A DNA stretch of 19,289 bases, taken from positions 1-19,289 of the forward strand of contig WFXK01000336.1 in NCBI GenBank assembly GCA_015490695.1, written 5' to 3'. This DNA is from Bacteroidota bacterium (GTDB taxonomy: Bacteria > Bacteroidota > Bacteroidia > SpSt-205 > S141-50). Numbering within the stretch: the first letter of the stretch is position 1; every line of letters starts with the position of its first letter. This document shows positions 17,801 through 19,289 of this stretch, in pieces. Under the pieces are notes generated by a model. That model saw only the letters and a list, made by a program, of their open reading frames with translations. It was not told where the DNA came from and made no database searches. A program made the position numbers and the translations under genes.

Positions 17801-17850
17801 ACTACTCCCCAGATTCCCAGACAAAGCAAAATCCCTAATACTCGCCCCAT
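14827..17850 (-). CDS. Giant secreted GEVED/Ig-like/PKD protein with T9SS sorting domain
   Basis: A 1007-residue cell-surface or secreted protein. In order: signal peptide (MGRVLGILLCLGIWGVVQGQ); GEVED domain (about 55-172, with WIDFNQDGDF and closing GECEDYDIIIL); a CARDB-like beta-sandwich (about 177-285); an anchor-J/MAM-like domain (about 287-472); five Ig-like repeats of about 70 residues, each with W(S/N)TG(D/Q); one PKD domain (about 836-914, NFGDGS and HTYQQPGTYDVTL); and a type A T9SS sorting domain (about 926-1007, LYPNPT ... VLSLNGQKLW ... GMYLVRI). The family pattern predicts Sec export, then outer-membrane passage through T9SS and surface attachment. No catalytic domain is seen, so an adhesin or matrix role is an inference. 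ATG 17850 is chosen because the TTG at 17907 is the promoter -33 element. Confidence 0.9.
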   Translation of the reverse strand: MGRVLGILLCLGIWGVVQGQYCLPTYSVSCSSNDYIDRVVFGAISNINSGCNGSLPNNYTYFSNMSTTVQIGQTYTIELASGTAWSQHFGVWIDFNQDGDFQDPGEFVFNTTGAKPPAGSIVTGNITIPLWSSLGVTRMRVRCWYSSTPMTQADDCSSTSYGECEDYDIIILPPSDNDVGVSAILSPVSECEGGQKTVVVQVSNYGINTINGLDVDVHYRVNGGAIVTENLGAISIPAGTSVNYTFATPANLPTTGNYFIEAWTTMALDTIPEDDTAKANVTVYPVINTFPYLEDFNTSDGFWTPQGNNPSWQWGVPTGKFIKTSGPSDKCWITNLTGNANSGEDSWILSPCIDLSSLTNPIIKFDLWCETDMKQAGAVLQYSTDGGVTWQNVGKLHDPINWYNYANIAGQPGGSSVGWSGAWSRWINVQHRLDGLGGNPNVLLRIAYGSAYGSSFIPYEYEGVAIDNLVIMEEPWIQILNNDTTICVGDTISITAVTNLPNPNYAWSTGDTTQTIDIWLSGLYRVRAYGLLGVATPYDTLILETQQPFVNLPETKVICEGSNTPIIPDTIIPGNSSLLWSTGDTSAVIYVDTGGVYWLQATDPLGCTATDTIIVQSFPPPTVYFTQDTIRFCEGDQAFIEPVYSSDVDSLAWNTGDATPGILVTLPGTYTIVVYTREGCSDTASVVVDIYPRPAVTLGNDVYVCNGQQVTLDAGSFPGATYQWNTGDTTQQIIVQQGGNYWVTVTSPYGCSASDTVFVAYSPSFSVDLGPDTSSCGTVTLDAGFFPGFDYVWSTGQNTQTITVSQSGTYYVIVANPFGCRDTDTVTVTILDQLNANITTNLYGDTAFVGIPVQFIDQTVPIPSTWLWNFGDGSFSILQNPQHTYQQPGTYDVTLKVTKEGWCDDSASKTIIVLIPSAVEKALLKEPLRLYPNPTAATINLQAKFKKFYPWVTIEVLSLNGQKLWKQQWKNIQVLETQLDLRSLSKGMYLVRILTPEAYFVKPVLKY
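15355..16422 (-). repeat. Five tandem Ig-like domain repeats encoded within the GEVED protein
   Basis: The translated region contains five diverged copies of one unit of about 70 residues. Each has an N-terminal Cys (ICVGD, ICEGS, FCEGD, VCNGQ, SCGTV), a central YAWSTGD/LLWSTGD/LAWNTGD/YQWNTGD/YVWSTGQ motif, a G-x-Y strand and, in four copies, a GCxxxD near the end. The first copy differs, lacking that second Cys. DNA copies are diverged, so these are old protein repeats and not a recent DNA expansion. Confidence 0.8.
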
Positions 17851-17876
17851 CTCCAACAAGACTTTATTCAACCAAG

Positions 17877-17907
17877 CAAAAATAGCAATTGCTGGTAAGA
17901 TAACCAA
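17877..17907 (-). promoter_or_regulatory. Promoter of the GEVED/PKD T9SS gene
   Basis: On the minus strand TTG (17907-17905), a 20-base spacer and TATTTTTG (17884-17877) form a complete promoter with a perfect -7. The leader to the ATG at 17850 would be about 20 bases. The spacer carries a perfect palindrome AGCAATTGCT (17884-17893) abutting the -7. Confidence 0.7.
17884..17893. repeat. Palindrome AGCAATTGCT inside the GEVED gene promoter
   Basis: A perfect 10-base inverted repeat between the -33 and -7 elements, sharing the GCAATTGC core with the palindrome at 14785-14796. An operator here would block polymerase; function is inferred from position only. Confidence 0.35.
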
Positions 17908-17974
17908 CAGCCCCCGCCTTAACGGTTTATTTTTAAAACCTTTTGGGAAAGAATAAAGTGTAAAAAGTTCCTTA

Positions 17975-17982
17975 TAATTTTG
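17975..17982 (+). promoter_or_regulatory. -7 element of the M23-MerR unit
   Basis: TAATTTTG, an exact TAnnTTTG match, ends 7 bases before the M23 ATG at 17990, the same leaderless spacing seen at cbs and at 6126. No TTG is present at 19-21 bases upstream. Confidence 0.55.
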
Positions 17983-17989
17983 CCAAGCA

Positions 17990-18910
17990 ATGACCCTTTA
18001 TCGCTACAACCCTAAGCGCCTTCGCTATGAAGAGGCTACCTTTTCATGGCAATTATGGCTCTTTCGTTTAACTATCCTTATAATCGCTGCAAGCCTTACA
18101 GGAGGAGTTTTACTCCTTTTATTTTATTTCTTCTACGATAGTGACTCAACCTTAAAACAAAAACAAGAGATAAACCAACTACAACAATTGGTTAAGCGGC
18201 TCCAAACAGCGATTGTAAAGAACCAAAAACAAATAGACAGTTTACAACAAAGGGAGAAGCAATTATACCGCCAACTTTTTATGGCAGATAGCACACAGGC
18301 TTCCGATAGGCAAACGCTCTTAGCGCCCCCTGCTTCTTTTAAATATTTAAAAGAAAAGGTAGACACCCTACACAACCGCCTAATCCATTTAAGACAATTG
18401 TATCGTCAACTTTCTCTTTTTTTATCGGAAGAGGCAACCTGGAAGCTACAACAAATTCCTTTACGTTTGCCTGTAGAGGGATTGCCCCTATGCGGCTTTG
18501 GTGAAAAACTCCATCCTGTTTCCCAAAAACCTTACTTTCATAAAGGTATGGACTTTAGCGTTAAAGTAGGAAGTGCTGTTTATGCCACTGCTGATGGCAA
18601 GGTCCGTTTTGCAGGAACCAAAACAAAAGGCTACGGAAAAGTTATAACCATCAAACATAAAAGCGGCTATACAACCCTTTATGCCCATCTGTCCAAAATT
18701 TTTGTTCGTTCAGGACAAGAGGTAAAAGCAGGACAAAAAATTGCTTTAAGTGGGAACACAGGTATTACTGCAGGGGCTATCCTACACTACGAAATCCATT
18801 ATCAAAATCAACCCATAGACCCCATGCTGTTACTCTCTCTTAGCCTCCCTGATTCCCTACTACGACGCTATCAAACTTTATTACAAAGCTGTAAAAGAAG
18901 TTTAGATTGA
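17990..18910 (+). CDS. Membrane-anchored M23 (LytM) family protein with altered active site
   Basis: A 306-residue envelope protein. A short cytoplasmic N-terminus is followed by one membrane segment (about 26-48), coiled-coil regions (about 54-95 and 115-145), and a C-terminal LytM/M23 domain (about 165-285). M23 enzymes cut peptidoglycan cross-links. Zinc ligands H184 and D188 (HKGMD) and H266 are present, as is H233 (LYAHL). But the motif normally read as GPHLHYE is GAILHYE, so the first His of HxH is Ile264. Loss of that residue suggests a non-catalytic domain, perhaps activating another hydrolase as EnvC and NlpD do. It ends with TGATG overlapping the MerR start, so the two are co-translated. 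Divergent from the GEVED gene. Confidence 0.92.
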   Translation: MTLYRYNPKRLRYEEATFSWQLWLFRLTILIIAASLTGGVLLLLFYFFYDSDSTLKQKQEINQLQQLVKRLQTAIVKNQKQIDSLQQREKQLYRQLFMADSTQASDRQTLLAPPASFKYLKEKVDTLHNRLIHLRQLYRQLSLFLSEEATWKLQQIPLRLPVEGLPLCGFGEKLHPVSQKPYFHKGMDFSVKVGSAVYATADGKVRFAGTKTKGYGKVITIKHKSGYTTLYAHLSKIFVRSGQEVKAGQKIALSGNTGITAGAILHYEIHYQNQPIDPMLLLSLSLPDSLLRRYQTLLQSCKRSLD

Positions 18911-19230
18911 TGCAGAAACGCTACTATAAAATCGGAGAAGTTGCTAATCTCTTAGGCGTAAACCCTTCCCGAATCCGTTATTGGGAAAAAGAATTCCCTC
19001 AACTTCGTCCAAAACGACGCCACAACAACCGACGCATCTATACAGCAGAAGAATTACGACTACTACAACTTATTCATTACTTGGTAGAAGAACGAAAACT
19101 TACCTTGCAAGGCGTTAGAAAGATTCTCAATTCAGAAACTTTAAAAAAACGCATGGAAGAAGAGCAAGCGATTGTAAGTCGGCTTATGAAAATCCGTGCT
19201 TTTTTAGTGCAGTTAAAAGAAAAACTTTAA
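18910..19230 (+). CDS. MerR-family transcriptional regulator
   Basis: A 106-residue cytoplasmic DNA-binding protein. The N-terminal MerR winged helix-turn-helix is clear: YYKIGEVANLLGVNPSRIRYW, about residues 5-25, then YTAEELRLLQLIHYL. A short C-terminal helix (about 75-106) would form the dimer coiled coil. There is no metal- or drug-binding C-terminal domain and no conserved Cys, so no effector can be named. The ATG at 18910 overlaps the M23 stop by one base (TGATG), and a TTG one codon earlier is not needed. In many Bacteroidota a gene of this type follows an M23 gene like this one; its targets are not known to me. The adapter sequence begins 36 bases after its stop. Confidence 0.92.
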   Translation: MQKRYYKIGEVANLLGVNPSRIRYWEKEFPQLRPKRRHNNRRIYTAEELRLLQLIHYLVEERKLTLQGVRKILNSETLKKRMEEEQAIVSRLMKIRAFLVQLKEKL

Positions 19231-19266
19231 ATAACTTAGCGCTCGTTTTATGGTGCACCTACATAG

Positions 19267-19289
19267 CTGTCTCTTATACACATCTCCGA
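19267..19289 (+). other. Illumina Nextera adapter read-through (assembly artefact)
   Basis: CTGTCTCTTATACACATCT (19267-19285) is the 19-base Tn5 mosaic end used in Nextera libraries, and the following CCGA is the beginning of the read-2 adapter. Its position at the very end of the window shows that it is untrimmed adapter and not a genomic Tn5 end. Sequence to the left appears genuine. Confidence 0.97.

Noticed and set aside
19267..19285. Tn5 transposon end (mobile element)
   Set aside because: It is the exact engineered mosaic end, at the window edge and followed by library adapter bases, so it is contamination.
19250..19289. ATG at 19250 as the start of a gene following MerR, as LemA often does in this phylum
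   Set aside because: Only about five codons precede the adapter sequence, so nothing can be identified.

Overview
The window looks like a chromosomal contig from a member of the Bacteroidota. Four things point there: promoter -7 elements of the form TAnnTTTG with TTG/TTTG about 19-20 bases upstream; two very large secreted proteins with C-termini typical of type IX secretion (T9SS) cargo; a bacillithiol gene (bshC); and an M23 peptidase-MerR gene pair of the kind common in that phylum. Genus cannot be read from the sequence. The DNA is moderately AT-rich, densely coding, and shows no tRNA, rRNA, insertion sequence, CRISPR array or prophage gene. The last 23 bases are an Illumina Nextera adapter, so the right edge is an untrimmed assembly end and not biology.

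Layout. On the minus strand at the left: alaS (alanyl-tRNA synthetase), preceded in the transcription direction by a secreted TPR-like protein. On the plus strand: a PaaN-type aldehyde dehydrogenase. It converges, three bases apart, with a minus-strand yraN nuclease-fold gene. Divergent from yraN is a plus-strand unit of a small helical protein overlapping bshC, then an outer-membrane barrel protein that has its own promoter and ends at a strong hairpin terminator. That terminator is shared with a long minus-strand block, read right to left: a 1007-residue GEVED/Ig-like/PKD T9SS protein, a 942-residue beta-helix T9SS protein, cystathionine beta-synthase, a CDF zinc-type exporter and an RsmI-like methyltransferase. 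The last three overlap and form one operon. At the right edge, on the plus strand, an M23-family envelope protein is translationally coupled to a MerR regulator.

How they fit. Most genes are housekeeping (translation, thiol and sulfur metabolism, cell envelope). The accessory content is the two large surface proteins. The most informative signals are regulatory. Six genes have a -7 element only 5-7 bases before the ATG, which predicts leaderless or nearly leaderless mRNAs and shows that several upstream TTG codons are promoter elements and not starts. The M23 domain has Ile where the first His of the HxH motif should be. No new defence, mobile or biosynthetic system is visible; the candidates worth checking are listed as findings.
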